From an uncultured Candidatus Competibacteraceae bacterium (GTDB lineage Bacteria > Pseudomonadota > Gammaproteobacteria > Competibacterales > Competibacteraceae): a stretch of 47,324 bases of DNA. Within the stretch, counting starts at the first letter, position 1, and the number at the start of each line of letters is the position of its first letter. Under the pieces are notes generated by a model. The model was given only the letters and a program-made list of their open reading frames with translations. It made no database searches and had not been told where the DNA came from. Shown one piece after another: positions 34,701 through 43,835 of this stretch. Location of the stretch: positions 1 to 47,324 of the forward strand of contig CAIRMO010000054.1 in NCBI GenBank assembly GCA_903879705.1, in the 5' to 3' direction. The position numbers and the translations under genes are program-made.

Positions 34701-35266
34701 TGATTGCAGGCGTCTATTCATTCAATGGCGGCAAAGAGGCTTTAGAATCGGGTTATAGTTCAGAACTCGATGCCGTAAAACAGATTATTACTGTTGTAGA
34801 TAGCCTGGAACATAAGACTAAAACCAGTTACGAAAAAACCATGCTAGGCAAGCAATTGTATAGTCCAGTGTCGTTGAATAAATCGTTCAAGCAAGGATTT
34901 GAAGAGCGGGATTGGCACAATTACCGGGTGAGGTGTGAATATCCAACTCAATACTATACGGCAGATTATCAGCCCTCACCACTGTCTGCTGGCGCGTTTC
35001 GCGACATGGATTTTGTCAAGAACCGGGTAGGTGTTGAAGTGCAGTTTGGAAAATACGCCTTTATGGTCTACAACGTGTGCGCAAAAATGACTATCTTTAA
35101 TAAACTGGGCGTAATTGATGTCGGTATTGAGATTGTTCCCGTCAAGGATTTTGCTGCGGAAATGTCATCTGGTGTTTCCTATTTCGAGCAATTTGTTTGG
35201 GATTTGGAACAGCGCGGCGTTTGCAACATTGATATTCCAGTCCTGATTTTAGGCGTTGCAATATAG
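34697..35266 (+). CDS. BglII/BstYI-like type II restriction endonuclease
   Basis: A 189-aa nuclease, slightly shorter than BstYI and BglII. The active site DFVKNRVGVEVQ gives D105, E114 and Q116, with the same spacing (9, then 2) as D84, E93 and Q95 of BglII, where Gln replaces the usual Lys of the PD-(D/E)XK motif. By relation it would cut a GATC-centred hexamer such as AGATCT or RGATCY; this is inferred, not shown. The start overlaps the methyltransferase stop. Base composition is AT-rich like its partner. No controller (C) protein gene is present between the two. Confidence 0.8.
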   Translation: MMIAGVYSFNGGKEALESGYSSELDAVKQIITVVDSLEHKTKTSYEKTMLGKQLYSPVSLNKSFKQGFEERDWHNYRVRCEYPTQYYTADYQPSPLSAGAFRDMDFVKNRVGVEVQFGKYAFMVYNVCAKMTIFNKLGVIDVGIEIVPVKDFAAEMSSGVSYFEQFVWDLEQRGVCNIDIPVLILGVAI

Positions 35267-35301
35267 TTTGGGAAATACCCTGATTTTGGATTGATGACCT
35301 A

Positions 35302-37443
35302 ATGAATAAACCGACTACCATCTGGCCGGGCCGGCCGTATCCACTGGGTGCTACCTGGAATGGTGAAGGCGTTAATTTTGCCCTGTTTTCGCAAAATGCT
35401 GAACAAGTGGTGTTGTGTCTGTTCGACGCCAAGGGCAAGCACGAAGTCGAGCAGATTCCATTACGGGAACGGACGGGCCAGGTCTGGCATGGCTATCTGC
35501 CGGATGCCCGCCCCGGACTGCTCTATGGCTACCGGATTCATGGCCCTTATGCGCCGGAGGAAGGCCACCGCTTCAATGCCCATAAGTTATTGCTCGATCC
35601 TTACGCCAAGGCCATTGCCGGACCGATCCATTGGAGTGATGCCCAGTTTGGCTATCGAATCGGCGGACGCGGCGAAGACCTGAGTTTTAATACTCGCAAC
35701 AGTGCGCCGGGAATGCCCAAATCTCAGGTCGTGGATACGGCTTTTTTCTGGGGCGACGATCGCCCGCCGCGCATTCCTTGGCACGATACGCTGTTTTATG
35801 AACTGCACGTTCGCGGTTTTACCATGCGCCATTCCGGATTGCCGCCGGAATTGCGCGGTACTTATGCGGGTCTTGGTTGTGGCGTGATTATTGATTACCT
35901 GAAAGCATTAGGGGTAACGGCGGTTGAATTATTGCCGATTCATTATTTTGCTGACGAACGGTTATTACTGGATCAGGGACTGCATAATTATTGGGGTTAT
36001 AGCACCCTCGGCTATTTCGCCCCAAATCCCCGCTATGCCGCGACGGATAATCCGGTTGCTGAATTTAAGAGCATGGTCAAGACCCTGCATTCAGCCGGCC
36101 TCGAAGTCATTCTCGATGTGGTCTATAACCACACGGCGGAAGGCAATCATCTTGGCCCGACGCTGAGTTTCAAGGGCATTGACAACGCGGTTTATTACCG
36201 ACTGTCCCCAGAGCATCCGCGCTATTGCATGGATTACACCGGGTGTGGCAATACCCTGAATACCGCTCATCCGCGCGTGTTGCAATTGGTGATGGACAGC
36301 CTGCGCTACTGGGTGCAGGAGATGCACGTTGATGGCTTTCGCTTTGATCTGGCTGCCACTTTGGCGCGAGAAACCAATGGCGAAGTCGATCAGGGCGGTG
36401 CTTTCATGGATGTGATTCAACAGGACCCGGTTTTGTCGCAAGTCAAACTGATCGCCGAGCCGTGGGATGTCGGTGAAAATGGCTACCAGGTGGGCCAATT
36501 TCCGGTGGGCTGGAGTGAGTGGAACGGTAAATACCGCGACGTGGTGCGCGACTACTGGCGCGGCGAGAGTGGCTTAATTGGCGATCTGGCGTATCGGCTC
36601 ACCGGTTCCGCTGATCTCTATCAGCACAATGACCGTCGCCCACACGCCAGTATTAATTTCATCACTGCACATGATGGCTTCACTCTTTATGATCTGGTCA
36701 GCTATAACGAACGCCATAACGAAGCCAATGGCGAAAATAATCAGGATGGAGAATCTCATAATCGCAGTTGGAATTGCGGGGCTGAAGGTGACACCCATGA
36801 TCCGGCGATTTTGGCCTTGCGCTTACACCAGCGCCGCAATCTGCTGGCAACGCTCCTGCTTTCGCAAGGTGTCCCCATGTTATTGGCCGGCGACGAAGTT
36901 GGCCGTACCCAGAGCGGCAATAACAACGCCTATTGCCAAGATAATGAAATCAGTTGGCTGGACTGGGATATTTCCTGGTTGCCAGAGAACCGGCAATTAC
37001 TCGCGTTCACTCAAAGTCTGATTCAACTGCGCCGCGAGCATCCTACCTTTCGCCGCCGGCATTTCTTCCGGGGGATTCATGGCGATGGCGTTCGCGACAT
37101 TCTCTGGTTCAATCCCGATGGCCGGGAAATTGATGATGAGGAATGGACTCATGATTACGCCCGCTGTCTGGGGCTTTATCTGCCGGGCGATGGCTTGGGC
37201 GACTGGGATGAGCGCGGTCATCCTTTGCAGGACGATGATTTTCTGCTGCTGTTCAATGCCCATCACGAGGAAATCCCGTTTGTATTGCTGACGTTGTCGG
37301 ATCAAACCCGGTTTGAAGTGATGATTGACACCGCCTTGCTGCAAGGTCGGCCGGTCGGCGGTTATCAACATCCCCCCGAAGAACCTTATCCAGTACAAGG
37401 CCGGTCGCTGGTGGTATTGCGGCATCAACGCCAATTGTTGTAG
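35302..37443 (+). CDS. glgX: glycogen debranching enzyme (isoamylase type)
   Basis: A 713-aa GH13_11 enzyme that hydrolyses alpha-1,6 branches of glycogen after phosphorylase trimming. An N-terminal CBM48 domain (about 10-110; [18 protein letters not shown]) precedes the barrel. Catalytic residues are D349 in DGFRFDLA, E386 in IAEPWDVG and D458 in TAHDGFT. Length and motifs are normal. It lies just downstream of the AT-rich restriction-modification pair, which separates it from glgC, so the original glgE-glgC-glgX order was probably contiguous. No strong ribosome site is seen before the ATG. Confidence 0.94.
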   Translation: MNKPTTIWPGRPYPLGATWNGEGVNFALFSQNAEQVVLCLFDAKGKHEVEQIPLRERTGQVWHGYLPDARPGLLYGYRIHGPYAPEEGHRFNAHKLLLDPYAKAIAGPIHWSDAQFGYRIGGRGEDLSFNTRNSAPGMPKSQVVDTAFFWGDDRPPRIPWHDTLFYELHVRGFTMRHSGLPPELRGTYAGLGCGVIIDYLKALGVTAVELLPIHYFADERLLLDQGLHNYWGYSTLGYFAPNPRYAATDNPVAEFKSMVKTLHSAGLEVILDVVYNHTAEGNHLGPTLSFKGIDNAVYYRLSPEHPRYCMDYTGCGNTLNTAHPRVLQLVMDSLRYWVQEMHVDGFRFDLAATLARETNGEVDQGGAFMDVIQQDPVLSQVKLIAEPWDVGENGYQVGQFPVGWSEWNGKYRDVVRDYWRGESGLIGDLAYRLTGSADLYQHNDRRPHASINFITAHDGFTLYDLVSYNERHNEANGENNQDGESHNRSWNCGAEGDTHDPAILALRLHQRRNLLATLLLSQGVPMLLAGDEVGRTQSGNNNAYCQDNEISWLDWDISWLPENRQLLAFTQSLIQLRREHPTFRRRHFFRGIHGDGVRDILWFNPDGREIDDEEWTHDYARCLGLYLPGDGLGDWDERGHPLQDDDFLLLFNAHHEEIPFVLLTLSDQTRFEVMIDTALLQGRPVGGYQHPPEEPYPVQGRSLVVLRHQRQLL

Positions 37444-37463
37444 TGGAAGGTTGCCATAAATGA

Positions 37464-37715
37464 AGAAAACTGCTAAGTTATCATACTGTAAAGGAAGATG
37501 TGAAGAAGGACAAACGACGTGCTAATCAGCTGGAAAGTCAAGGATGGGCCATGCTGCGTTATACCACTGAAGATATTAACCAGCGTCTTGACGATTGCCT
37601 TCATCAGGTCAAAGAAACCATTAACACTTATGGTAGATTACAGGATACTGTTGACCTGTTGCACTACCGGTATTTGGACACTGGACAAAGCCAATTACTG
37701 CTGTTCGACCAATAA
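37464..37715 (+). pseudogene. remnant of a DUF559/Vsr-like endonuclease-domain gene
   Basis: An open stretch after a stop at 37461 encodes about 83 residues including KKDKRRANQLESQGWAMLRYT and EDINQRLDDCLHQVKETI. This resembles the C-terminal helix-strand of DUF559/Vsr-like nuclease proteins (charged helix, short GW.VLRF strand, then a helix). The N-terminal half with the acidic catalytic residues is missing, and only a weak GTG start at 37500 is available. I read it as a decayed gene end. It lies between glgX and uup, near a second nuclease system. Confidence 0.5.
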
Positions 37716-37801
37716 GAATGGCGGATTTATCGAAAAGATCATCCGCCGCCATGTGCGTAAATTTGCAATCCCCGCGATTTAATCTTCGAGCCCCTCCCTC
37801 C

Positions 37802-39703
37802 ATGCCGTTGTTAAGCATTGACCATCTCGCAATTGCCTTCGGCGCTGAAAAACTGCTGGACGACGCCAGTTTCCAACTCGATCCGGGCGAACGGGTGTGC
37901 CTGATTGGCCGCAACGGTACCGGCAAAACAACCCTGCTGCGGCTGCTGACCGGTGAAGTGCAACCCGACAGCGGTGACATTTGGCGGCAGCCGGGGTTGC
38001 GCATCGCCACCTTGGCCCAGGAACTGCCGGCGGATACCACCGCGACCGCCTTTGAAATCATCGCCAGCGGACTGGAAGGGCTGGGCACGCTGCTGGCCGA
38101 ATATCATGAAGCCACGCACCATCTCGCGCACACGGCGACGCCAGATGGTTTGCAGCGACTGGAACGGTTGCAGCACGATCTGGAAGCGCGGGATGGCTGG
38201 CGCTGGCAACAACGAGTCGAAACGGTCATCAGCCGGTTGCAATTGCCGGCGGATATACCGCTGGCGGAACTGTCCGGCGGCTGGCGGCGCCGGGTGCTGT
38301 TAGGCCGGGCGCTGGTCGGCGAGCCGGAGGTGCTGCTGCTGGACGAGCCGACCAATCATCTTGATCTGGAAACCATTCAGTGGCTGGAAGACGAGTTACT
38401 GGAATTTCGCGGCGGGTTGCTGTTCGTCACCCATGACCGGGCGTTGTTGCAACGGCTGGCGACCCGGTTGCTGGAACTGGATCGCGGAATGCTGACCTCC
38501 TGGCCCGGCAATTACGCGGCGTTTGTCGAGAAAAAAGCCGCGGCGCTGGACATTGAAGATCGTCATAACGCCAAATTTGACAAGACGCTGGCGCAAGAGG
38601 AGGTGTGGATTCGCCAAGGCGTCGAGGCGCGGCGTACCCGCAATGAAGGCCGGGTGCGAGCGCTGCTGGCCCTGCGCGAGGAACGTCGCCAGCGCCGTGC
38701 GATGGCCGGCAAGGCCCGCATCGCGCTGGAGCAGGCGGACACCTCCGGCAAACGGGTGATCGAGGCGAAAAAGCTCTGTTATGGGTGGCAGGATGAACCG
38801 CTGATCCGCGATTTTTCCGTGCGCATTCTGCGCGGCGACCGGATCGGGCTAATCGGCCCCAACGGCTCAGGCAAGACCACGCTGCTGAATCTGTTGCTGG
38901 GACGCTTGACCCCGGATGCCGGTCAGGTGCGGCTGGGCACCAAGCTGGAAATCGCTTATTTCGATCAGTTGCGCGAGCGGCTGGACCCGGAACAGACCGT
39001 GCTGGACAGTGTGGCCGGGGGGCGGGAAACCGTTGAAATCAACGGACAGCGTCGGCACATCATCGGCTACCTGGGTGATTTTCTGTTCACCGCTCAGCGG
39101 GCGCGGTCCCCGATCAAGTCGCTGTCGGGCGGTGAACGTAACCGCTTGCTGTTGGCTCGCCTGTTCAGTCAGCCCGCCAATCTGCTGGTGATGGACGAAC
39201 CGACCAATGACCTCGATCTGGAAACCCTGGAACTGCTGGAAGAATTGCTGCTGAACTATGCCGGCACCCTGCTGCTGGTCAGCCATGACCGGGCGTTTCT
39301 GGATAATGTGGTGACCAGTTGCCTGGTGTTCGAGGGCAACGGGCGGATTCAGGACTATGTCGGCGGTTATAGCGACTGGCTGCGCCAGCGACCTGCGCCA
39401 GAACTGGTTTTCGCCACCAAGCCTAAATCGCCGCTCCCGCCGGCCATGAAATTGCCCCGGTCCGAAGTATCCGGCAGGCTGGGTTATAATGAGCGGCGGG
39501 AACTGGAGCAGTTGCCGGCGCAAATTGAGAAACTGGAACAGCGGCAACAAGCGCTGCACGCCATGACTGCCGATCCGGAGTTTTATAAACAGGAACCGGC
39601 AGCGATGGCCCTGAAACTGGCAGAATTACAGGCGCTGGAAGCAGAATCAGCGACGGCTTATCAGCGCTGGGAGGAGTTGGAAAATCGCAGTGGGGCGAAA
39701 TAA
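37802..39703 (+). CDS. uup: ABC-F ATPase Uup
   Basis: A 633-aa soluble ABC-F protein with two ATPase domains and no membrane segments. Domain 1 has Walker A GRNGTGKTT and signature LSGGWRRRVLLGRAL with DEPTNHLDLE. Domain 2 has GPNGSGKTT and LSGGERNRLLLARLF with DEPTNDLDLE. A linker with a coiled region lies between them and a C-terminal coiled coil follows (EKLEQRQQALHAM). ABC-F proteins act on ribosomes; Uup also influences precise transposon excision. The start at 37802 matches the family; the longer frame from 37718 does not. It converges with patB, with only one base between the stops. Confidence 0.9.
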   Translation: MPLLSIDHLAIAFGAEKLLDDASFQLDPGERVCLIGRNGTGKTTLLRLLTGEVQPDSGDIWRQPGLRIATLAQELPADTTATAFEIIASGLEGLGTLLAEYHEATHHLAHTATPDGLQRLERLQHDLEARDGWRWQQRVETVISRLQLPADIPLAELSGGWRRRVLLGRALVGEPEVLLLDEPTNHLDLETIQWLEDELLEFRGGLLFVTHDRALLQRLATRLLELDRGMLTSWPGNYAAFVEKKAAALDIEDRHNAKFDKTLAQEEVWIRQGVEARRTRNEGRVRALLALREERRQRRAMAGKARIALEQADTSGKRVIEAKKLCYGWQDEPLIRDFSVRILRGDRIGLIGPNGSGKTTLLNLLLGRLTPDAGQVRLGTKLEIAYFDQLRERLDPEQTVLDSVAGGRETVEINGQRRHIIGYLGDFLFTAQRARSPIKSLSGGERNRLLLARLFSQPANLLVMDEPTNDLDLETLELLEELLLNYAGTLLLVSHDRAFLDNVVTSCLVFEGNGRIQDYVGGYSDWLRQRPAPELVFATKPKSPLPPAMKLPRSEVSGRLGYNERRELEQLPAQIEKLEQRQQALHAMTADPEFYKQEPAAMALKLAELQALEAESATAYQRWEELENRSGAK

Positions 39704-39704
39704 G

Positions 39705-40865
39705 CTACTTGGCAGTTAATGCCGCCCGCATCCGTTCCAAACCTTCCATCAGCGTAGCGCGGGGACAACCAAAATTCAGCCGGATAAATCCCTCGCCACC
39801 CGGTCCAAACGTCGCCCCATCATTCATGGCTACTCCGGCGTTTCGGACAAAAAATTCATGCGGATTCCCGGTAATTCCAGCCTCCCGACAATCCAGCCAC
39901 GCCAGATAAGTCGCTTCCGGCTTAGTCATGCGAACGCCGGGCAAATAGCGATCAACATAATCCACCAGAACGTCCCGATTAGCTGCCAAATACGGCAATA
40001 ATTGCTGGAGCCAGTCGCCGCCGTGCTGATAGGCGGCGACTGCTGCGGTCAAAGCGAGTACGTTGACATCCGGCACAATGCCACGCATGGCGTTTTTAAC
40101 GCACTGTCGCAATTCAGGATTCTGAATAATGGCAAAACTGGCCCCCAGTCCGGCAATGTTGAACGTCTTGCTCGGAGCCATCAGGGTGATGCAGCGTTGC
40201 GCAATCTCCAGGGACAAAGTGGCGAAAGGAATATGCCGCTGTCCATCCAGCAGTAAATCGCAGTGAATCTCATCGGAACAAATCACCAGATCATGTTGCT
40301 CACAAATAGCCGCCAGTTGAGTTAATTCATGGATACCGAATGAGCGCCCGACCGGGTTATGCGGGTGGCAAAGCATGAACAGCCGGGTGTCTGAACGGAT
40401 AACATCAGCAAGTGCAGCATCGTCGAAGGTGTAATAAAGCCGTCCATCGCGATATTCAGCGGTCAATTCAGCCATGAGTAACTGCCGATCCTGATGAGTC
40501 GGCGCACTGAGAAATGGCGGATAGACCGGGGTTTGCACCAGTACGGCGTCGCCGGGTTCGCCGACTGCCCGGCATACCACATTCAATCCACAAACCAGCC
40601 CCGGCAGATAGATGATCTGTTCCGGCGTCACAGTCCAGCGATAAAGATCAGCCATCCTGGCGCAAAGAGTTTCCGTCAATTCATCTGGCGGCGCACCATA
40701 GCCAAAGATCCCGTGCGCTATTCGGTCATGCAGCGCCGTTAGCACGGGTTCCGGAGCGGCAAAATCCATATCGGCTACCCACAGCGGTAGCGCAGCGCCG
40801 TAGCGCTGCCATTTCAGACTGTCCGTGTCGTGACGGACCGGCAGAGTGTCAAAGTTGTAATCCAT
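39705..40865 (-). CDS. PatB/MalY-family cystathionine beta-lyase
   Basis: A 386-aa fold-type-I PLP enzyme that cleaves C-S bonds of cystathionine or related thioethers. Family marks are LPLWVADMDFAAPEPV at the N-terminus, CHPHNPVGRSF, ICSDEIHCDLLL and the PLP lysine in APSKTFNIAGLGASF, with RLNFGCPR near the end. PatB/MalY enzymes may also regulate genes (MalY represses MalT in E. coli); no such target is seen here. Start at 40865 is normal length. It is monocistronic, and a terminator for the upstream minus-strand gene lies just before its start. Confidence 0.9.
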   Translation of the reverse strand: MDYNFDTLPVRHDTDSLKWQRYGAALPLWVADMDFAAPEPVLTALHDRIAHGIFGYGAPPDELTETLCARMADLYRWTVTPEQIIYLPGLVCGLNVVCRAVGEPGDAVLVQTPVYPPFLSAPTHQDRQLLMAELTAEYRDGRLYYTFDDAALADVIRSDTRLFMLCHPHNPVGRSFGIHELTQLAAICEQHDLVICSDEIHCDLLLDGQRHIPFATLSLEIAQRCITLMAPSKTFNIAGLGASFAIIQNPELRQCVKNAMRGIVPDVNVLALTAAVAAYQHGGDWLQQLLPYLAANRDVLVDYVDRYLPGVRMTKPEATYLAWLDCREAGITGNPHEFFVRNAGVAMNDGATFGPGGEGFIRLNFGCPRATLMEGLERMRAALTAK

Positions 40866-40877
40866 GATGGCTGGAAA

Positions 40878-40904
40878 ACGTAAAAACCCGGCAATGCCGG
40901 GTTT
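40878..40904 (-). terminator. intrinsic terminator for the 152-aa gene
   Basis: AAACCCGGC-AAT-GCCGGGTTT is a perfect 9-bp stem with a 3-base loop; on the minus strand it is followed by a T-rich run (TTTTTACG). It separates the 152-aa gene from patB. Confidence 0.75.
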
Positions 40905-40932
40905 GGTAAGAGAAGGCGGGGAGTAACGTCAT

Positions 40933-41391
40933 TCAGAATCCCGCTCGTATTGAAACCGGATCGTGATCGGAAATTAGCGCGCAACCGTGACCATAATAGT
41001 GCTGCAAGGTCTGCCAGACTTCAAAGACGTATTGGTGAGAGCTGTCGAGGGTAGTCGGTGGTGGAGATTCATTGATGCCGATAGGGTCAAATACCGCCAA
41101 GGTGTTGCCTGGCGTCGGCAATTGGCCGGCTTCCAGCAGGGCCACCGCTTGATGAGCATAGTCGCCGCTGGTTTGCTCGCCAACGCCGATGCGGTAAAGC
41201 CGGAAGTTTTTCATCCGCGCCATACGCGGTAGATAGTGAAGAAGACGAAGAGCCGGGTCGTTAGCCGGAGTCGCCGCGCCGTTGTTTAGGCCGAAATCGG
41301 TGTAAACCGTATCAATCCGGCGCAGTTCTTTGGCTTTGTCGGGATCAATGCTTTCAAACTGCTGGGCGATTTGCTGCAAGACGCTGGACAT
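40933..41391 (-). CDS. hypothetical protein (152 aa), not recognised
   Basis: A 152-aa soluble protein starting MSSVLQQIAQQFESIDPDKAKEL. It has a helical N-terminus, an internal RLLHYLPRMARMKNFRLYRIGVGEQTSG segment and a C-terminal YVFEVWQTLQHYYGHGCALISDHD. There is no signal peptide or membrane segment and only one cysteine. GAGG precedes the ATG at about 10 bases, a possible extended -10 lies upstream and a clear terminator follows, so it looks like a genuine single-gene unit. I know no family for it. Confidence 0.65.
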   Translation of the reverse strand: MSSVLQQIAQQFESIDPDKAKELRRIDTVYTDFGLNNGAATPANDPALRLLHYLPRMARMKNFRLYRIGVGEQTSGDYAHQAVALLEAGQLPTPGNTLAVFDPIGINESPPPTTLDSSHQYVFEVWQTLQHYYGHGCALISDHDPVSIRAGF

Positions 41392-41534
41392 GAAACTTTA
41401 CCTCGCTCGACCACAGGATTGTGGCCGACAGATTGCTTATAGAGGCAGAGCGCACACCGCGCAGAGGCGGATTCAAGCCGGGCGGGCTTTAGTAAACGGG
41501 GAAAATCGGTGAAACTCCGGCTTGAACGGGGTTA

Positions 41535-41543
41535 ATTGTAGCA
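41535..41543 (-). promoter_or_regulatory. candidate extended -10 promoter for the 152-aa gene
   Basis: On the minus strand TGCTACAAT reads as an extended -10 element, about 145 bp before the start at 41391. The -35 region is poor. Confidence 0.3.
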
Positions 41544-41600
41544 TTCTAAAGAGCAGTTGCGCCCGGCAATGCAAAAAATATTTCGCATTGTGCAATTGCA

Positions 41601-41627
41601 CAAAAAAAGCCCCGCGGGGCCGGGCTT
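41601..41627 (-). terminator. intrinsic terminator after grxD
   Basis: On the minus strand AAGCCCGGCCCCGCGGGGCTTTTTTT has a GC-rich stem and a seven-T tract. It ends the grxD transcript 20 bp after its stop. Confidence 0.8.
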
Positions 41628-41647
41628 CAAATTGGGCGAAGCGGCAT

Positions 41648-41983
41648 TCAGGCAGACGGTGGATTGGCCTTGACGACCGCATCTTCAACCCGCTTTTGCA
41701 GATCACCGTTTTTCAGCAATTCCAGCGTAATATCACAGCCGCCAATTAACTCACCGCCGACATAAATTTGCGGAAAAGTCGGCCAGTCAGCATAGCGCGG
41801 CAGGTTGTCGAAAATTTCCGGGTCTTCCAGCACATTGACGTAGGCAAAGGGCTGGCCGGTCGCCGTCAGCGCCTGGACGGCCCGTTGCGAGAAGCCACAA
41901 CGCGGTGCTTCGGGCGAACCCTTCATATAAATCACCACCGGATTGGTTTGGACCTGATTTTTGATGCGATCCAGAACGTCCAT
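41648..41983 (-). CDS. grxD: monothiol glutaredoxin, CGFS type
   Basis: A 111-aa Grx4-type glutaredoxin that carries and delivers [2Fe-2S] clusters, often with BolA proteins. The single active cysteine is C29 in CGFS; TFPQIYVGGELIGG provides the cis-Pro and glutathione-binding loop. ATG at 41983 is preferred over an in-frame GTG at 41992 because GAGG sits 8 bases before it. It lies downstream of the amidotransferase gene on the same strand, 28 bp away, but has its own ribosome site and a strong terminator. Confidence 0.93.
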   Translation of the reverse strand: MDVLDRIKNQVQTNPVVIYMKGSPEAPRCGFSQRAVQALTATGQPFAYVNVLEDPEIFDNLPRYADWPTFPQIYVGGELIGGCDITLELLKNGDLQKRVEDAVVKANPPSA

Positions 41984-42010
41984 CAACTTCACCTCAACAA
42001 GAGCAACGAT

Positions 42011-43804
42011 TCAGGCAATGACCCGCGATCCCGGGTCGACGTTCAATTGCAGCCACAATTCTAGCAGCGCGGCGTGCCACAGCTTGCTGCCCAGCAACCG
42101 GGTCAAATGCGCTTCCGGTTCAGCCAGTAATCGATCCAGATAGGCCCGCTGAAACAGACCGCGTTCCCGGCAAGCACGGGAATTGACGATGTCGCGCATG
42201 AACTCCAGAAAGTCGCCGCGCACGAACTTGAGCGCCGGCACCGGGAAATAGCCCTTAGGCCGGTCGATCACCGCAGCAGGCAACAAATCACGCGCGATCT
42301 TTTTCAGAACATCCTTGCCGCCACCACCGATTTTCAGGTGCAGCGGCAGCTGCATCGCCAGTTCCACCAGTTCGTGATCCAGGAACGGCACGCGCGCCTC
42401 CAGCCCCCAAGCCATCGTCATGTTGTCTACCCGCTTGACCGGGTCATCGACAATCAGCGTGGTCACGTCCAGCCGCAGCACCTGATCGAGATAGTCTTGG
42501 GCGCCGGGCTCCGCCAGTCGGGCGGCAATGAGGTCAGCGGTATAGTCCGGGCCATGCCAGGCCGGCCCTACCGTGTCCAGAAACTCGGCATGATCGCGGT
42601 CGAAGTAATGCCGCCGGAACCGCTCCACCGCGTTGCCTGTCTCGGCGGCCATGCGCGGATACCAAAAATAGCCACCGAACACTTCATCCGCGCCCTGGCC
42701 GCTCTGCACCACCTTGACCGCCTGGGAAACTCGCTCGGCCAGCAGGAAAAATGCCACCGCATCCTGCCCGACCATCGGCTCGGCCATACAGGTGACGGCT
42801 TCCGGCAGGCGCTTGAGGACATCGCCGTTGGGAATCAGATATTGGTGATGACGGGTCTGGTAGCGGGCCACCACCTGATCGGAATACTCGAACTCGCTGC
42901 CCTTTTCCTCCGGCTGATCCTCGAAACCGACCGAAAAGGTGCGTAAATCGTGAACGCCGGTCTCGGCCAGCAAGGCCACCAGCAGGCTGGAATCCAGTCC
43001 CCCGGACAGCAAGACCCCCACGGGCACGTCAGCCACGTCCAGTCGCCGCCGCACCGCCAGCCGCAGCGCCGCATGAACCGCCTCAATCCATTCCGCTTCA
43101 GTACGCGGTTCTGCTGGCCGCATCGCCTGCAACCGCCAGTAAACCCGGCTACGCTCATGGCCCTGTGCGTCAATCGTCAGTGTCGTGGCTGGAGCCAGTT
43201 TGCGAATGCCCTGCAGCAAGGTGCGCGGGGCGGGAATCACGGCGTGGAGGGTGAGTTGATGATGCAACGCCACCGGATCAAGGGTGGTATCCACGTCTGG
43301 AGCGGCCAGCAGCGCCTGGCTATTGGAAGCAAAGCGGAAAATGTACGGGGTGCGACTGTAATACAGCGGTTTGATGCCCAACCGGTCACGGGCCAAAAAC
43401 AGGTGGCGTTCGCGCTGATTCCACAGCGCAAAGGCGAACATCCCGATCAGATGTTCGACGCATTGCTCGCCCCATTCAGCATAGGCTTTGAGAATGACTT
43501 CGGTATCGCCACCGGAGAAAAACGGGTAGCCCTTATCTAGCAGCTCACTGCGCAGTTCCCGGTAATTGTAGATCGCGCCATTAAACACCAGCGCCAATCC
43601 CAGTTCAGCGTCGACCATTGGTTGATTGGAACGGTCACTGAGGTCAATCACCGACAACCGGCGATGGCCGAGCAGCAGGGGGCCGTCAGTCCAGGTTCCT
43701 TCATGATCGGGACCGCGCCGGGCGAGGCGCTGCAACATCCGCTCCATCAAGGCCCAATCAGGCTGGCCGCCATCAAAATGCAATTCGCCGCTAATACCGC
43801 ACAT
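42011..43804 (-). CDS. asparagine-synthase-family amidotransferase, N-acetylglutaminylglutamine type
   Basis: A 597-aa glutamine-dependent amidotransferase. Cys2 starts the class II glutaminase domain (MCGISGE); a PP-loop SGGLDSS near 265 marks the synthetase domain. From memory it follows the subgroup that makes the osmolyte N-acetylglutaminylglutamine amide (AsnO of Sinorhizobium, PA3459 of Pseudomonas) more closely than ordinary AsnB: QSGQGADEVFGGYFWYP, DDPVKRVDNMTMAWGLEAR and RPKGYFPVPALKF are near-identical landmarks. In that pathway it amidates a dipeptide made by a GNAT/ATP-grasp synthetase, whose gene is not here. A conventional asparagine synthetase role is the alternative. Confidence 0.8.
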   Translation of the reverse strand: MCGISGELHFDGGQPDWALMERMLQRLARRGPDHEGTWTDGPLLLGHRRLSVIDLSDRSNQPMVDAELGLALVFNGAIYNYRELRSELLDKGYPFFSGGDTEVILKAYAEWGEQCVEHLIGMFAFALWNQRERHLFLARDRLGIKPLYYSRTPYIFRFASNSQALLAAPDVDTTLDPVALHHQLTLHAVIPAPRTLLQGIRKLAPATTLTIDAQGHERSRVYWRLQAMRPAEPRTEAEWIEAVHAALRLAVRRRLDVADVPVGVLLSGGLDSSLLVALLAETGVHDLRTFSVGFEDQPEEKGSEFEYSDQVVARYQTRHHQYLIPNGDVLKRLPEAVTCMAEPMVGQDAVAFFLLAERVSQAVKVVQSGQGADEVFGGYFWYPRMAAETGNAVERFRRHYFDRDHAEFLDTVGPAWHGPDYTADLIAARLAEPGAQDYLDQVLRLDVTTLIVDDPVKRVDNMTMAWGLEARVPFLDHELVELAMQLPLHLKIGGGGKDVLKKIARDLLPAAVIDRPKGYFPVPALKFVRGDFLEFMRDIVNSRACRERGLFQRAYLDRLLAEPEAHLTRLLGSKLWHAALLELWLQLNVDPGSRVIA

Positions 43805-43835
43805 AACGGGTCGCCTTCAGGACAGGGCAGAGGAA

